6,285 nucleotides of DNA from Syntrophaceae bacterium (GTDB lineage Bacteria > Desulfobacterota > Syntrophia > Syntrophales > UBA2185): contig DNUI01000188.1 of NCBI GenBank assembly GCA_003508565.1, forward strand, positions 1-6,285, in the 5' to 3' direction. Below, in pieces: positions 6,089-6,285 of the stretch. The first letter of the stretch is position 1. Each line of letters begins with the position of its first letter. The notes below the pieces were generated by a model. The model was not told the origin of the DNA and searched no databases. It saw only the letters and a program-made list of their open reading frames with translations. The translations under genes were made by a program, and so were the position numbers.

Positions 6089-6285
6089 TTACGCTGCCTT
6101 TTTCTTTTTTAGTTCTTTTAACTTTCCTTGTTTATCATAATCAGCCAATTTACGCGGGCCATGAAAAATAGCCATTGATCCGTCCATGGAGTAATGTACT
6201 CTTACCCTGACCCTTACGTAATGACAGCGGTATTTATTAGAGGGGATTTGCAGCGTTTTTCCATTAAAACTGACACAGTTATCAG
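6089..6285 (-). CDS. ISNCY-like DDE transposase, C-terminal fragment (5' part beyond window)
   Basis: Reading the minus strand from 6283 in frame gives 64 residues to a TAA at 6089-6091, starting DNCVSFNGKTLQIPSNKYRC. It continues with HYVRVRVRVH, then MDGSMAIFHGPRKLADYD, and ends in a Lys-rich tail (KELKKKKAA). The pattern of a small beta-rich domain, 'Y..HYV...VRVH...DG..A.FHGPR.LA.YD', is the C-terminal end of integrase-core transposases of the ISNCY group as I remember it. The catalytic DDE residues would lie upstream, outside the window. No start codon is needed here because the frame is open at the window edge. The frame is intact, so nothing shows that the gene is broken. It is transcribed toward the LysM gene. 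Confidence 0.82.
   Translation of the reverse strand, partial: DNCVSFNGKTLQIPSNKYRCHYVRVRVRVHYSMDGSMAIFHGPRKLADYDKQGKLKELKKKKAA

Larger units (their letters stand above)
5964..6285 (-). mobile_element. End of an ISNCY-like insertion sequence (partial, runs off the window)
   Basis: The segment contains the 3' end of a DDE transposase, a hairpin just past its stop, and a terminal region with two imperfect direct copies of a TAGCAA...TGTCCT motif (5967-5988 and 5995-6012). The outer copy is preceded by TGT, giving a TGTTAGC terminus at 5964. From memory, a TGTTAGC...AATAGA...TGTCC end is typical of this transposon group, but I could not check it. The boundary is inferred: the other end and any target duplication lie outside the window. 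Confidence 0.65.

Overview
The window reads as chromosomal DNA of a Gram-negative bacterium with moderate GC. My best guess is a Desulfobacterota- or Nitrospirota-like lineage, from the combination of a PP2C/FHA signalling pair, a DUF4301 protein, a PP-loop tRNA-thiolation-type protein and an ISNCY-like transposase. That placement is an inference and is weak; there is no rRNA or marker gene here.

Layout. Bases 1-1393 (+) are the end of a signalling operon: the 3' part of a PP2C-type Ser/Thr phosphatase, a two-FHA-domain protein whose strong ribosome binding site overlaps the phosphatase stop codon, and a possible 34-residue very basic peptide. A hairpin with a T-run (1438-1483) closes it. A DUF4301 protein follows on + (1503-3047). 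It converges, with an 8-base gap, on a minus-strand PP-loop ATPase with a likely TTG start (3056-4033). Upstream of that, also on minus, is a secreted protein with two LysM domains and a large unassigned C-terminal part (4156-5793). The 100-odd bases between the two minus genes hold two inverted repeats.

The right edge (about 5964-6285) is one end of an insertion sequence. It holds the last 64 codons of an ISNCY-like DDE transposase on the minus strand, a 12-bp-stem hairpin just past its stop, and two imperfect copies of a TAGCAA...TGTCCT motif, the outer one starting with TGTTAGC, which I read as the element's end. The transposase has no start codon in the window and is easy to miss.

Functionally, phosphatase and FHA protein should act with a Ser/Thr kinase probably encoded upstream: the kinase phosphorylates, the FHA domain reads phosphothreonine, the PP2C enzyme resets. 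A DETMVI stretch in the FHA protein looks like a kinase target. The other genes appear unrelated: a nucleotide-sugar-like protein of unknown function, an RNA sulfur-transfer candidate and a cell-envelope LysM protein. I do not see a clearly new multi-gene system; the less obvious items are the IS end, the small basic ORF and the hairpin-rich gaps.
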